Assembly (NCBI RefSeq): GCF_000407185.1
Contig: NZ_KE136481.1
Coordinates: 1-64,000 of the forward strand
Source of the DNA: Enterococcus malodoratus ATCC 43197
GTDB lineage: Bacteria > Bacillota > Bacilli > Lactobacillales > Enterococcaceae
Direction of reading: 5' to 3'
DNA length: 64,000 bases
Part shown: in pieces, positions 6,024-16,178 of the stretch
Position numbering within the stretch: the stretch's first letter is position 1
Layout: each line of letters opens with the position of its first letter
Notes under the pieces: model-generated
Database searches by the model: none
Seen by the model: the letters and a program-made list of their open reading frames with translations, nothing else
What the model was told of the DNA's origin: nothing
Translations under genes and position numbers: made by a program

Positions 6024-7806
6024 TGAAAAACAAATGGCAGAAATGCCTAAAGAATTTAAGACTACTGGAATTCGTCTTTTCAAATTATTGACGGAGCAGA
6101 AAGTGCGGTTTCTGATTATCATTGTTTCCGCTGTATGCTTCGCTACACTGATGGCGATCACTCCTTTGATTTTAGGCTGGGGCTTGGATGAGATTATCGG
6201 ATTGATTCAAGCGCAGCAAGTTACAATCAAAAATCTATTTGCTGTACTACTTAAGCCAGTACTTTTCCTGTTCTTAGCATGGGGTGGTGTTTCATTATTT
6301 TCATTGCTGCAAGAATATACCATGGCCAGTGTTGCTGAAACACTGACTTTACGTTTAAGAAAAGCATTGACGGATAAGTTGAACCGGTTGCCAATGAAAT
6401 TTTTTGATCAATATAAAACTGGAGATATCCTTACTAGAGCGACATTGGATTTAGACAAAGTCTCAGAAGTCTTGCAGGTCGGTTTGATGCAAATGATCTC
6501 AGCGATTTTTTCGATTGTTATCGGACTAGGGCTGATGATCTATTTGAGTCCGCTGTTGACATTGGGAATTGTCGTCATTCTTTTAATAAGTCTCTTTTTG
6601 ACGAATCATTTAGCACAAAAAAATCAGGAGTATTTTTCGGAAAACCAAGCTGCTTTAGGAGCTGTAGGGACGAAAGCGGAGGAAAACTATTCAGGAAATC
6701 TCTTGATCAAAGCCTACAATCGCCAAAAGGAAACAACGGATGAATTGGATAAACTGAACGAGGCACAGTTTCAAGCATTCAAAAAAGCGCAGTTTGTCAG
6801 TTTCGCTATCAACCCGTTAATTCGTTTGATCAATCAGCTGGGATTCGTATCGAGTGCCGTTGTTGGCGGGATTATGGTGATCAACGGTCAATTATCCATC
6901 GGTCTTGTTCAAGCCTATCTGCAATACGTGAACCAAGTTTCTGAACCAATCACACAGGTTTCTTATGTAATTAATAGTTTGCAAAGTGCATTTGCGGCTT
7001 TAGAGCGGATATTTGAGATCCTAGATCAAGAAGAAGAGAGGGAAGACGTTTTAAACCTTTCTGTACCAGAAAAACTGAGAGGCGAAGTGACCTTCAAACA
7101 TGTGGCTTTCGGCTATACTCAGGATCGTCTTTTGATGGAAGATGTCAATTTTAAAGTGAAACCGAAACAAATGGTAGCGATCGTAGGCCCGACTGGTGCG
7201 GGTAAAACTACAATGATCAACTTATTGATGCGCTTTTACGAATTAACAGGCGGACAAATCGAAGTTGATGGTAAAAATGTCAATCACTTCTCTCGAGCGG
7301 CGATTCGTCAAAAATTTGGGATGGTTCTACAGGATACTTGGTTATTCGAAGGAACGGTAGCGGATAATATTGCATATGGCAATCCGGATGCATCGAGGCA
7401 GGAAATTGTACAAGCTGCTAAAGATGCCCAATGTCATCATTTTATCCGAACCTTACCAAAAGGGTACGATACGATTATTTCTTCAGATGGCAGTCAAATA
7501 TCTCAGGGGCAACAACAGCTGCTGACGATTGCCAGAGCGATCTTAGCAAATCCTGAATTGTTGATTTTGGATGAGGCAACCTCCAGCGTGGATACACGAA
7601 CGGAAGGGATGATTCAACAAGCGATGGATCAATTAACGACTGAACGAACAAGTTTCGTAATCGCACATCGTCTGTCTACTATTAAAAATGCAGATCTGAT
7701 TCTTGTCATGAAAGATGGTTCGATTATTGAACAAGGAAGCCATCGAAGTTTGATGGAAAAGGGCGATTTTTACGCAAACCTTTATAATAGCCAGTTTGCT
7801 GGATAA
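6004..7806 (+). CDS. ABC multidrug exporter subunit 2 (catalytic half-transporter)
   Basis: A 600-residue half-transporter with an N-terminal exporter membrane domain and a C-terminal ATPase. Walker A is GPTGAGKTT, Walker B is LLILDEATSSVD with the catalytic Glu intact, and the H-loop is VIAHRLST. Its own signature motif is altered (ISQGQQQLL instead of LSGGQ), as expected for the subunit that completes the degenerate site of its partner. Start 6004 was chosen for the GGAGGGGAAG site just upstream and for translational coupling to subunit 1. The two subunits should form one heterodimeric exporter. Confidence 0.88.
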   Translation: MSIKQADEKQMAEMPKEFKTTGIRLFKLLTEQKVRFLIIIVSAVCFATLMAITPLILGWGLDEIIGLIQAQQVTIKNLFAVLLKPVLFLFLAWGGVSLFSLLQEYTMASVAETLTLRLRKALTDKLNRLPMKFFDQYKTGDILTRATLDLDKVSEVLQVGLMQMISAIFSIVIGLGLMIYLSPLLTLGIVVILLISLFLTNHLAQKNQEYFSENQAALGAVGTKAEENYSGNLLIKAYNRQKETTDELDKLNEAQFQAFKKAQFVSFAINPLIRLINQLGFVSSAVVGGIMVINGQLSIGLVQAYLQYVNQVSEPITQVSYVINSLQSAFAALERIFEILDQEEEREDVLNLSVPEKLRGEVTFKHVAFGYTQDRLLMEDVNFKVKPKQMVAIVGPTGAGKTTMINLLMRFYELTGGQIEVDGKNVNHFSRAAIRQKFGMVLQDTWLFEGTVADNIAYGNPDASRQEIVQAAKDAQCHHFIRTLPKGYDTIISSDGSQISQGQQQLLTIARAILANPELLILDEATSSVDTRTEGMIQQAMDQLTTERTSFVIAHRLSTIKNADLILVMKDGSIIEQGSHRSLMEKGDFYANLYNSQFAG

Positions 7807-7835
7807 GCTCGACAATCATTGTCGGGCTTTTTTTA
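7807..7835 (+). terminator. terminator after the ABC exporter operon
   Basis: Hairpin GCTCGACA / TGTCGGGC with one G-U pair, followed by TTTTTTT, beginning at the stop codon of subunit 2. Confidence 0.85.
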
Positions 7836-7867
7836 TAAGAAAAAACCAAAAATTAGTTCAATGAGAA

Positions 7868-7882
7868 AATATTCTGAAAATT
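7868..7882 (+). promoter_or_regulatory. CodY-box-like site upstream of ilv promoter
   Basis: AATATTCTGAAAATT matches the CodY consensus AATTTTCWGAAAATT at 14 of 15 positions. It ends 2 bp before the -35 element of the ilv promoter. CodY senses branched-chain amino acids and GTP in low-GC Gram-positives and usually represses ilv genes. Confidence 0.75.
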
Positions 7883-7884
7883 CA

Positions 7885-7913
7885 TTGACTTTTAATCTTA
7901 TGAACTGTATAGT
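7885..7913 (+). promoter_or_regulatory. ilv operon promoter
   Basis: TTGACT (7885-7890), a 17-bp spacer, TATAGT (7908-7913). Transcription would start near 7920, about 40 nt before the leader-peptide start. Confidence 0.8.
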
Positions 7914-7961
7914 ATAAAAAAATGATTAAGATATTATTAGAAAAATGAGGAGCCGATTTAT

Positions 7962-8021
7962 ATGCGCAAATACAATAATTTCAATCAAATCGTCTTATTA
8001 ATTATTGAGTACAGGACTTAG
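7962..8021 (+). CDS. ilv leader peptide (attenuation)
   Basis: A 19-residue ORF, MRKYNNFNQIVLLIIEYRT, with a GAGGAG ribosome-binding site 10 nt upstream. It contains the run Ile-Val-Leu-Leu-Ile-Ile, the regulatory-codon pattern of branched-chain amino-acid leader peptides. Shortage of charged Ile, Val or Leu tRNA would stall the ribosome here. Its stop codon overlaps the edge of an RNA arm (8011-8018) that can pair with 8053-8060, so ribosome position can reshape the leader RNA. The following attenuator and ilv genes support this reading. Confidence 0.85.
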   Translation: MRKYNNFNQIVLLIIEYRT

Positions 8022-8121
8022 AACACGGAGAAAGCTTTTAACCGTTTGTTTGAGTCCTGTTTGCGTTACAAATGGGGTTCTTGCAAGAGCATCCCATTTA
8101 TTAATGGGATGCTCTTTTTTT
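8011..8121 (+). terminator. ilv attenuator with alternative pairings
   Basis: The terminator is AGAGCATCCCATT (8086-8098) paired with AATGGGATGCTCT (8103-8115), 13 bp, loop TATT, then TTTTTTT. Competing pairings are ACAGGACT (8011-8018) with AGTCCTGT (8053-8060), and AATGGG (8071-8076) with CCCATT (8093-8098). The last would break the terminator and act as an antiterminator. No T-box GGUGG motif is present, so this is peptide-type attenuation. Confidence 0.82.
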
Positions 8122-8142
8122 GAAGGTAGGGAGATGTAAATA

Positions 8143-9825
8143 ATGAGAAGTGATCAGATTAAAAAAGGAATTGATGCAGCACCCGCTAGAAGCTTGCTGT
8201 ATGCGACCGGTCAAGTTAAAAATATTCAGGATATGAATAAACCATTTATTGCTATTTGTAATTCCTATATTGACATTGTTCCGGGACATGTTCATTTACG
8301 TGAACTTGCTGATGTGGCCAAAGAAGCGATTCGAGAGGCAGGCGGCATTCCTTTTGAATTCAACACAATCGGTGTAGATGATGGAATTGCGATGGGACAT
8401 ATTGGTATGCGTTATTCTTTGCCAAGTCGAGAGTTAATTGCTGATTCAGCGGAGACAGTGATCAATGCCCATTGGTTCGACGGGGTATTTTATATTCCGA
8501 ACTGTGACAAAATCACACCGGGAATGATCATGGCGGCTGTAAGGACCAATGTACCTTCGATCTTTTGTTCGGGAGGACCCATGAAAGCTGGTATCGATCC
8601 AAAGGGTCATCAAACAACTCTTTCTTCCATGTTCGAAGCAGTTGGTTCTTTCAAAGAAGGTCAAATGAGTAAAGAAGATTTTCTATTCATGGAACAAAAT
8701 GCTTGCCCGACTTGTGGTTCCTGCGCAGGTATGTTTACTGCTAATTCAATGAATTGCTTACTAGAAATTCTTGGTCTGGCTTTACCCGGAAACGGTACGG
8801 TCTTAGCGGTCTCTGATGAACGGCGAGAATTGGTTCGTGAATCGGCAAAACATTTGATGGATCTAGTGAAGAAACAAATCAAACCACGAGATATTGTTAC
8901 AAAAGAGGCGATCGATGACGCTTTTGCTTTGGATATGGCAATGGGTGGTTCAACAAACACCGTCTTGCATACATTGGCGATCGCTAACGAAGCGGAGATT
9001 GATTATGATCAAGCGGACATCAATGAGATCGCGAAAAGAGTACCGTATCTCTCTAAAATCGCACCTTCATCTAGTTATTCGATGCATGATGTTCATGAAG
9101 CAGGTGGTGTTCCAGCAATCATTAATGAATTAGTTTCGATCGATGGCGCCATTCATTCAGATCGTGTCACTGTTACCGGCAAGACACTGCGAGAAAATGT
9201 GGCCTCTGCCAAAATCATGAATGAAGAAGTGATTCATCCGAAAAGTGCACCATACAGTCCAGTAGGCGGCCTTTCGATTTTATACGGAAATATCGCACCT
9301 GAAGGTAGTGTTATCAAAGTTGGCGGTGTTGATCCAAGTATCAAAGTCTTCAAAGGCCAAGCAATTTGTTTTGGCTCTCATGATGAAGCTGTTGAAGCAA
9401 TTGATAACCATACAGTTACCAAAGGTCATGTCGTAGTGATTCGTTACGAAGGACCTAAAGGCGGACCGGGGATGCCTGAGATGTTGGCACCAACTTCCAG
9501 CATCGTTGGACGTGGTTTAGGAAAAGACGTTGCTTTGATTACGGACGGACGTTTTTCAGGGGCGACCCGCGGGATCGCTGTTGGTCATGTTTCTCCGGAG
9601 GCGGCAGCTGGCGGACCAATCGCGTTGGTTCAAGATGGCGATGAAATTACCATTGATTTGACAAACAGGACGTTGAATGTCGCTGTTTCGGAAGAAGAAA
9701 TGGCGAAACGAAAAGAGAATTTGGAAAAGTTCCAGCCAAAAGTGAAAAAAGGCTGGTTGGCTCGCTACTCAGCAATGGTAACCTCGGCACATACCGGCGG
9801 TGTCATGAAACTACCAGAAGAATAG
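8143..9825 (+). CDS. ilvD: dihydroxy-acid dehydratase
   Basis: Dehydrates 2,3-dihydroxy-isovalerate and 2,3-dihydroxy-3-methylvalerate to the 2-keto acids in valine and isoleucine synthesis. At 560 residues it is full length. The Fe-S cluster cysteines are visible in [12 protein letters not shown] and [19 protein letters not shown], and the C-terminal [10 protein letters not shown] and [10 protein letters not shown] signatures of the IlvD/Edd family are present. The start has a GGGAG site 9 nt upstream. First structural gene of ilvDBNCA, directly behind the attenuator. Confidence 0.97.
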   Translation: MRSDQIKKGIDAAPARSLLYATGQVKNIQDMNKPFIAICNSYIDIVPGHVHLRELADVAKEAIREAGGIPFEFNTIGVDDGIAMGHIGMRYSLPSRELIADSAETVINAHWFDGVFYIPNCDKITPGMIMAAVRTNVPSIFCSGGPMKAGIDPKGHQTTLSSMFEAVGSFKEGQMSKEDFLFMEQNACPTCGSCAGMFTANSMNCLLEILGLALPGNGTVLAVSDERRELVRESAKHLMDLVKKQIKPRDIVTKEAIDDAFALDMAMGGSTNTVLHTLAIANEAEIDYDQADINEIAKRVPYLSKIAPSSSYSMHDVHEAGGVPAIINELVSIDGAIHSDRVTVTGKTLRENVASAKIMNEEVIHPKSAPYSPVGGLSILYGNIAPEGSVIKVGGVDPSIKVFKGQAICFGSHDEAVEAIDNHTVTKGHVVVIRYEGPKGGPGMPEMLAPTSSIVGRGLGKDVALITDGRFSGATRGIAVGHVSPEAAAGGPIALVQDGDEITIDLTNRTLNVAVSEEEMAKRKENLEKFQPKVKKGWLARYSAMVTSAHTGGVMKLPEE

Positions 9826-9837
9826 GAGGAATGGGGG

Positions 9838-11544
9838 GTGGAAGAAATGAAGCAAAAATTGGACGCTGAACATCAGCAAAATGGCGCAGATCTATTAATC
9901 AAGTGTTTGGAAAATCAAGGAGTTGAATTGATTTTTGGCTACCCTGGCGGTTCGGTCTTGCCATTATACGATTCACTCTATGATGAATCTATTCCGAATA
10001 TTCTCACACGTCATGAACAAGGAGCGGTCCATGCTGCAGAAGGTTATGCGAAAGCGACAGGCAAACCAGGGGTCGTGATCGTTACCAGCGGACCTGGGGC
10101 AACAAATGTGGTAACCGGTATTGCCGATGCAATGATTGATTCCGTTCCGTTAGTCGTAATCACTGGTCAAGTAACGACACCGGGAATCGGCAAAGATGCA
10201 TTTCAAGAGGCGGATATGTTAGGAATCACTGTTCCTATCACCAAAAATAATTATCAGGTCCGAGATATTGAAGAATTGCCGCGGATTGTTAATGAAGCAT
10301 TCCACATCGCGACGACCGGTAGAAAAGGACCTGTGCTCATTGACCTGCCAAAAGATATCACGACGTTAAAGGCCAATCCTAAAATTGATAATGTTGTTCA
10401 GCTGGAAAGTTATCAACCGACAACCACACCATCGATTCTACAAATCGAACGTTTGATGAACTTATTGAAGAAGGCAAAAAAACCAATCGTATTAGTTGGA
10501 GGCGGTGTTGTCGCTGCGAATGGCGGGAAAGAATTGCGCCAGTTTGTCGAAAAATACCAATTGCCGACAGTTAGTACTTTGTTAGGTTTGGGATTGCTTC
10601 CCTATGACCATCCGAATTTTCTTGGAATGGGCGGGATGCATGGCACCTATGCGGCTAACATGGCAATGATGGAAACAGATCTATTGATCAATATCGGCAG
10701 CCGTTTTGATGATCGGTTAGCCTGTTCGCCTGATGCCTTCGCACCGCATGCCAAGGTTGCTCATATTGATGTCGACCCGGTAGAGATCGGTAAAATTATA
10801 AAGACGGATGTTCCGATCGTTGGTGATGCAAAAATTGCTTTGGAGCAAATGCTTTCGATTGAAGTCGAAGCTCCTGAGTGTCAAGAATGGCGAGAGCTTT
10901 GCGAAGAACGTAAAGCAAAATATCCTTTGAAATATGAACGGGATGAGGAAATTATCAAGCCGCAAGAAGTAGTGGAGATCGTTGGTCGTATTACAGAGGG
11001 CAAAGCTTATGTCGTGACAGACGTAGGTCAGCACCAAATGTGGGCGGCGCAATATTATCCGTTTCAATTTCCAAAACAATTGATCACAAGCGGCGGCTTG
11101 GGAACAATGGGCTACGGAATTCCCGCTGGAATTGGTGTAAAGTTCGGCAAACCCAATGAATCTGTTGTTGTATTTGTTGGTGATGGCGGTTTCCAAATGA
11201 CCAATCAAGAACTAGCGATTTTGAATCAAAACAATCTGGATATCAAGTTCGTTTTGATGAACAATCAATCATTAGGAATGGTTCGTCAATGGCAGGAAAA
11301 ATTCTTCAACGAGCGCCGTTCACAATCTGTTTTTCACGAGCAGCCTGATTTCATGAAGATGGCTGAAGCTTACGGGATCGCTAATAAGAAGATTACAGAG
11401 CCGAATAACTTAGAAAAAGAATTAACAGAGGCATTTGCTACGCCAGGTCCAATGTTGATTGAGGTTATGATTTGTAATCGAGAGCACGTATTGCCAATGA
11501 TCCCGGCCGGAATGCCAAATGATCAAATGTTGGGGGTTGATTAA
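9838..11544 (+). CDS. ilvB: acetolactate synthase, large (catalytic) subunit
   Basis: Condenses two pyruvates, or pyruvate with 2-ketobutyrate, into acetohydroxy acids using thiamine diphosphate. The 568-residue chain shows the N-terminal TPP-binding FGYPGGSVLPLYD with the catalytic Glu in LTRHEQGAVHAAEGYA, a central FAD-type domain, and the C-terminal TPP/Mg motif GDGGFQMTNQEL. A GTG start at 9838 (GGAGG 8 nt upstream) is preferred; the in-frame ATG at 9847 is possible. It lies 12 nt after ilvD, and ilvN follows with no gap, which favours an anabolic synthase over catabolic AlsS. Confidence 0.96.
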   Translation: MEEMKQKLDAEHQQNGADLLIKCLENQGVELIFGYPGGSVLPLYDSLYDESIPNILTRHEQGAVHAAEGYAKATGKPGVVIVTSGPGATNVVTGIADAMIDSVPLVVITGQVTTPGIGKDAFQEADMLGITVPITKNNYQVRDIEELPRIVNEAFHIATTGRKGPVLIDLPKDITTLKANPKIDNVVQLESYQPTTTPSILQIERLMNLLKKAKKPIVLVGGGVVAANGGKELRQFVEKYQLPTVSTLLGLGLLPYDHPNFLGMGGMHGTYAANMAMMETDLLINIGSRFDDRLACSPDAFAPHAKVAHIDVDPVEIGKIIKTDVPIVGDAKIALEQMLSIEVEAPECQEWRELCEERKAKYPLKYERDEEIIKPQEVVEIVGRITEGKAYVVTDVGQHQMWAAQYYPFQFPKQLITSGGLGTMGYGIPAGIGVKFGKPNESVVVFVGDGGFQMTNQELAILNQNNLDIKFVLMNNQSLGMVRQWQEKFFNERRSQSVFHEQPDFMKMAEAYGIANKKITEPNNLEKELTEAFATPGPMLIEVMICNREHVLPMIPAGMPNDQMLGVD

Positions 11545-12021
11545 ATGAGACGAATGATTACTGCAATGGTTCACGACCAAGCAGGTGTGCTGAGTCGAAT
11601 CACTAGTGTCTTGAATCGCCGCCAAGTAAACATGGACAGTGTTTCTGTTGGTCGTACAGAAAAAGACGGCGAGTCACGTATGACGATTATTATTCAGGCA
11701 GATACTTTGGCTGAGGTGGAACAAGTTACCAAGCAATTGAATAAGCAAATCGACGTCGTTAAGGTTTCTGATGTGACAGATGAACCCCATCTGGAAAGAG
11801 AGCTGGCATTGATAAAAGTTAGCGCGCCAGCAGCCAGCCGCTCAGAGATCAAAGCGATGATTGATCCTTTTCGCGCAGATGTTGTGGATGTTGGATTAAA
11901 AACGATTGTGGTACAAGTTGCTGGATCGACCGAAAAGGTCAACGCATGTATTGATGTGCTACGACCTTATGGCATTAAACAATTAGCAAGAACCGGTGTG
12001 ACCGGATTTAGCAGAGGTTAA
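11545..12021 (+). CDS. ilvN: acetolactate synthase, small (regulatory) subunit
   Basis: Regulatory partner of IlvB, conferring valine feedback inhibition. The 158-residue protein has the N-terminal ACT domain (MRRMITAMVHDQAGVLSRITSV) and the C-terminal small-subunit domain (ELALIKVSAP...VDVGLKTIVVQVAG). Length is typical of Bacillus-type IlvH/IlvN. Its ATG directly abuts the ilvB stop codon, so translation is probably coupled. Confidence 0.96.
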   Translation: MRRMITAMVHDQAGVLSRITSVLNRRQVNMDSVSVGRTEKDGESRMTIIIQADTLAEVEQVTKQLNKQIDVVKVSDVTDEPHLERELALIKVSAPAASRSEIKAMIDPFRADVVDVGLKTIVVQVAGSTEKVNACIDVLRPYGIKQLARTGVTGFSRG

Positions 12022-12023
12022 AC

Positions 12024-12047
12024 GCAAAATTTATTTTTTAATTTTGC
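12024..12047 (+). other. hairpin between ilvN and ilvC
   Basis: A perfect 8-bp stem GCAAAATT / AATTTTGC with a T-rich 8-nt loop in the 60-nt gap before ilvC. It is AT-rich and lacks a trailing T-run, so it is more likely an mRNA processing or stability element than a terminator. Confidence 0.4.
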
Positions 12048-12063
12048 TATTAATATAGTTTAA

Positions 12064-13077
<1,014 letters not shown>

Positions 13078-13090
13078 TGGAGGTGCAGCG

Positions 13091-14347
13091 ATGGAATTAA
13101 TCAAAGATACCGAGGTTCGCAGTGCTTATCAATTACTGAAAAACTCTGTTAACCATACGCCGTTGCAATATGATCGTTATTTATCTGAAAAATATCAGGC
13201 GACCATCTTATTAAAGAGAGAAGACCTGCAAAAGGTTCGTTCATTTAAATTACGTGGAGCTTACTATGCGATTAAGAAACTTCCAGAAGCAGAATTAAAA
13301 AAAGGAGTAGTTTGCGCGAGTGCAGGAAATCATGCGCAGGGGGTCGCCTATACTTGTCACGAATTACGGACCAAGGCAGCGATCTTCATGCCTACTACAA
13401 CACCACAACAAAAAGTTTCTCAAGTAAATTTCTTTGGCGGTGAGTTTGCAGATATTCATTTAACTGGCGATACCTTTGATGCTTCTGCCGCTGCTGCAAG
13501 GAAATATTGCGAAGAAAACGACATGACTTTTATCGACCCATTTAATGATAGAGACATCATTGCTGGACAAGGGACGTTGGCCTTAGAAATGATGACAGAT
13601 GCTGAAAGTGAAGGCTATAAGCCAGATTACGTTATTACAGCGATCGGCGGCGGCGGATTAATCAGTGGGGTATCATCCTATGTAAAAAATACTTCACCAA
13701 CAACAAAAGTGATTGGAGTAGAGCCAAAGGGTGCTGCTTCAATGCAGGCGGCTTTTGAAGAAGAGCAGCCAGTCAAACTAACTGAGATCGACAAATTTGT
13801 TGATGGCGCTGCGGTCCAGCGTGTCGGTGAGATTACTTATTCTCATAGTAAGGAATATGTAGATGAGTTAATGTCTGTGGATGAAGGGTTGATTTGTTCG
13901 ACGATTCTCGATCTTTATGGTAAACAAGCAATCGTCGTTGAGCCAGCAGGTGCAATGAGTGTTGCCGCTTTGGATCTGATGAAAGAAAAGATCAAAGGGA
14001 AAACGGTGATTTGTGTTATCAGCGGAGGAAACAACGATATTAATCGGATGGCCGAGATCGAAGAACGTTCACTGATTTATGAAGGATTGAAACATTACTT
14101 TGTCGTGAATTTCCCACAACGTCCTGGTGCTCTGAAAGAATTTGTATCCGAAGTTCTAGGTGAAGGCGATGATATTACACGCTTTGAGTACACAAAAAAA
14201 GGAAATCGTGGAACGGGTCCTGTGGTGATCGGGGTATTATTGAAGAAGCCTGAAACACTAGCAGATTTATTGAAACGGTTGAAAGAGTTCGATTCCACGT
14301 ACATTGAATTGAGCCAAAACAAAACCCTATACAATTTATTGGTTTAA
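13091..14347 (+). CDS. ilvA: threonine deaminase (threonine ammonia-lyase)
   Basis: PLP enzyme converting threonine to 2-ketobutyrate, the committed step to isoleucine. The 418-residue protein has the PLP lysine in [11 protein letters not shown], the ASAGNHAQG loop and the glycine-rich phosphate site [10 protein letters not shown], plus a C-terminal regulatory domain (from about residue 335, [14 protein letters not shown]). Length fits the Bacillus-type biosynthetic enzyme. It is the last gene of the operon, 13 nt after ilvC. No leuABCD genes follow. Confidence 0.95.
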   Translation: MELIKDTEVRSAYQLLKNSVNHTPLQYDRYLSEKYQATILLKREDLQKVRSFKLRGAYYAIKKLPEAELKKGVVCASAGNHAQGVAYTCHELRTKAAIFMPTTTPQQKVSQVNFFGGEFADIHLTGDTFDASAAAARKYCEENDMTFIDPFNDRDIIAGQGTLALEMMTDAESEGYKPDYVITAIGGGGLISGVSSYVKNTSPTTKVIGVEPKGAASMQAAFEEEQPVKLTEIDKFVDGAAVQRVGEITYSHSKEYVDELMSVDEGLICSTILDLYGKQAIVVEPAGAMSVAALDLMKEKIKGKTVICVISGGNNDINRMAEIEERSLIYEGLKHYFVVNFPQRPGALKEFVSEVLGEGDDITRFEYTKKGNRGTGPVVIGVLLKKPETLADLLKRLKEFDSTYIELSQNKTLYNLLV

Positions 14348-14350
14348 AAA

Positions 14351-14386
14351 AAGTGCCCGACAGCAGATTTTGTCGGGCACTTTTTT
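14351..14386. terminator. bidirectional terminator after ilvA
   Basis: AAGTGCCCGACA (14351-14362) pairs with TGTCGGGCACTT (14371-14382), with an A-run before and a T-run after. It can therefore serve both ilvA and the convergent small gene. Confidence 0.92.
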
Positions 14387-14388
14387 GA

Positions 14389-14643
14389 TTAATAGGGAAT
14401 CACAACAATCCAATCGGGATATTTTTCAACTTTCAGTTCTTTCAGCTTCAAATCAGGGTGCGCGATGATAATTGAAGGACTGTCGTAATTATTTTGGAAG
14501 TACTCTTTAATTTGAGCATCGGTCCATTGACGTGCAGGAAAATGATGAAAAGTTTTTCCATTATACATAAATACGAATCCAATACTCCAAGCTTGGCGCA
14601 GTTCCCGAGGAAATTCTTGCAGCTTTTCTTCGAATGCAATCAT
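14389..14643 (-). CDS. hypothetical protein, 84 residues
   Basis: Starts MIAFEEKLQEFPRELRQAW and contains a conserved-looking PARQWTDAQIKEYFQNNY segment. It is soluble, with no signal peptide or membrane span, and convergent with ilvA across a shared terminator. Its ATG has a weak upstream AAGGAG site (TTAAGGAGTTGATACG). No family is recognised. The coherent reading frame and terminator placement support a real gene. Confidence 0.65.
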   Translation of the reverse strand: MIAFEEKLQEFPRELRQAWSIGFVFMYNGKTFHHFPARQWTDAQIKEYFQNNYDSPSIIIAHPDLKLKELKVEKYPDWIVVIPY

Positions 14644-14727
14644 CGTATCAACTCCTTAAGTAAAATTCCATTTTTTCTATTATGAAGCAAATTCATTTAA
14701 TCGTCCAGTAAGTAAGAGACAAATTAT

Positions 14728-14756
14728 TTGGAGTTTGACCAATTCTGATGTATTAT
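14728..14756 (+). promoter_or_regulatory. candidate tuf promoter
   Basis: TTGGAG (14728-14733), a 17-bp spacer, TATTAT (14751-14756). The transcript would carry a leader of about 110 nt. A competing TTGACC at 14735 has no well-spaced -10. Confidence 0.4.
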
Positions 14757-14783
14757 GATCTCGGATAGTTACTTACAAAAAGT

Positions 14784-14860
14784 AAAAGTGTAAATCTTTT
14801 TCATTTAGTTCAAAATGTTTTACACTGTATCCGTAGGAAATTTTTACACTTTTTAGGAGG
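14784..14860 (+). promoter_or_regulatory. tuf leader with competing hairpins next to the ribosome-binding site
   Basis: AAAAGTGTAAA (14784-14794) can pair over 11 bp with TTTACACTTTT (14843-14853), which ends 2 nt before the AGGAGG site. The inner AGTGTAAA can instead pair with TTTACACT at 14819-14826. The octamer thus occurs once in one orientation and twice in the other. It may be an RNA switch for tuf translation or a protein-binding repeat; the role is inferred. Confidence 0.4.
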
Positions 14861-14870
14861 TTTGTTTATT

Positions 14871-16058
14871 ATGGCAAAAGAACATTATGATAGAAGTAAA
14901 CCACACGTTAATATTGGTACCATCGGTCACGTCGATCACGGTAAAACAACATTAACGGCAGCAATCACAACGGTATTAGGTAAGAAAGGTCTAGCAAACC
15001 CTCAAGACTACGCTAGTATCGATGCTGCACCCGAAGAACGTGAGCGCGGAATCACTATCAATACCGCCCATGTTGAATATGAAACTGAAAAACGTCACTA
15101 TGCCCATATCGATGCTCCAGGACACGCGGATTATGTAAAAAACATGATCACCGGTGCTGCTCAAATGGACGGTGCGATCTTAGTAGTATCAGCTACTGAT
15201 GGTCCAATGCCTCAAACTCGTGAACACATTTTGTTATCACGTCAAGTTGGTGTTAAGCACTTGATCGTTTTCTTGAACAAAGTAGATTTAGTTGATGACG
15301 AAGAATTGATCGACTTAGTTGAAATGGAAGTACGTGAATTACTTTCTGAATATGGTTTCCCAGGTGATGATATTCCAGTGCTTAAAGGTTCTGCTTTGAA
15401 AGCATTAGAAGGCGATCCAGAACAAGAACAAGTTATTCTTGATTTGATGGATACCGTTGATGAATATATCCCAACACCTGAACGTGACAATGACAAACCG
15501 TTCTTGTTACCAGTTGAGGATGTTTTCTCGATCACAGGACGTGGTACTGTAGCTTCTGGTCGTATCGACCGTGGCGAAGTTAAAGTCGGCGATGAAATTG
15601 AAATCATCGGGATCAAACCTGAAGTTCAAAAAGCAATCGTTACTGGACTTGAAATGTTCCGTAAAACATTGGATTATGGTGAAGCTGGCGATAACGTTGG
15701 GGTTCTATTACGTGGGATTACACGTGATGAAATCGAACGTGGCCAAGTATTAGCTAAACCAGGTTCAATCACACCACATACTAAGTTCAAAGCCGAAGTA
15801 TATGTGTTGACGAAAGAAGAAGGTGGACGTCATACTCCATTCTTCAACAACTATCGTCCACAATTCTACTTCCGCACAACTGACGTAACCGGAAATATCT
15901 TGTTGCCAGAAGGTACTGAAATGGTAATGCCTGGTGATAACGTAACAATCGACGTTGAATTGATCCATCCAATCGCAGTAGAAAAAGGAACAACTTTCTC
16001 TATTCGTGAAGGCGGACGTACCGTTGGTTCAGGTATCGTTACAGAAATCGAAGTTTAA
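14871..16058 (+). CDS. tufB: elongation factor Tu, second (streptococcal-type) copy
   Basis: Delivers aminoacyl-tRNA to the ribosome as a GTPase. The 395-residue protein has G1 GHVDHGKT, G3 DAPGH, G4 NKVD and all three EF-Tu domains. It reads like streptococcal EF-Tu at diagnostic places: [34 protein letters not shown] (most Tu proteins have DCPGH), [19 protein letters not shown]. It is alone, not in an rpsL-rpsG-fusA-tuf operon. Both points match tufB, known to have been acquired laterally by a subset of enterococci. ATG 14871 was chosen because AGGAGG lies 10 nt upstream. The main tufA should be elsewhere in the genome. Confidence 0.93.
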   Translation: MAKEHYDRSKPHVNIGTIGHVDHGKTTLTAAITTVLGKKGLANPQDYASIDAAPEERERGITINTAHVEYETEKRHYAHIDAPGHADYVKNMITGAAQMDGAILVVSATDGPMPQTREHILLSRQVGVKHLIVFLNKVDLVDDEELIDLVEMEVRELLSEYGFPGDDIPVLKGSALKALEGDPEQEQVILDLMDTVDEYIPTPERDNDKPFLLPVEDVFSITGRGTVASGRIDRGEVKVGDEIEIIGIKPEVQKAIVTGLEMFRKTLDYGEAGDNVGVLLRGITRDEIERGQVLAKPGSITPHTKFKAEVYVLTKEEGGRHTPFFNNYRPQFYFRTTDVTGNILLPEGTEMVMPGDNVTIDVELIHPIAVEKGTTFSIREGGRTVGSGIVTEIEV

Positions 16059-16068
16059 TCACATCATG

Positions 16069-16101
16069 AAGCATGTAGCGTTTGAGCTACATGCTTTTTT
16101 T
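16069..16101 (+). terminator. terminator after tuf
   Basis: AAGCATGTAGC (16069-16079) pairs with GCTACATGCTT (16086-16096), then TTTTTTT. Confidence 0.92.
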
Positions 16102-16178
16102 ATTGTATAGAAAAAAGCTGTCTTGCAACTCTTTTATTTGCTTGCTATGATAATTTAAAATGATTAGAAGGAGCAGGT

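Noticed and set aside
8041-8085. T-box riboswitch upstream of ilvD
   Set aside because: No conserved T-box core (GGUGG with specifier loop) is present, whereas a leader peptide with an Ile/Val/Leu run and an attenuator explain the region.
14862-14870. TTG start adding three residues to EF-Tu
   Set aside because: It is 1 nt after the AGGAGG site, too close for initiation; all EF-Tu proteins begin MAKE at the ATG.
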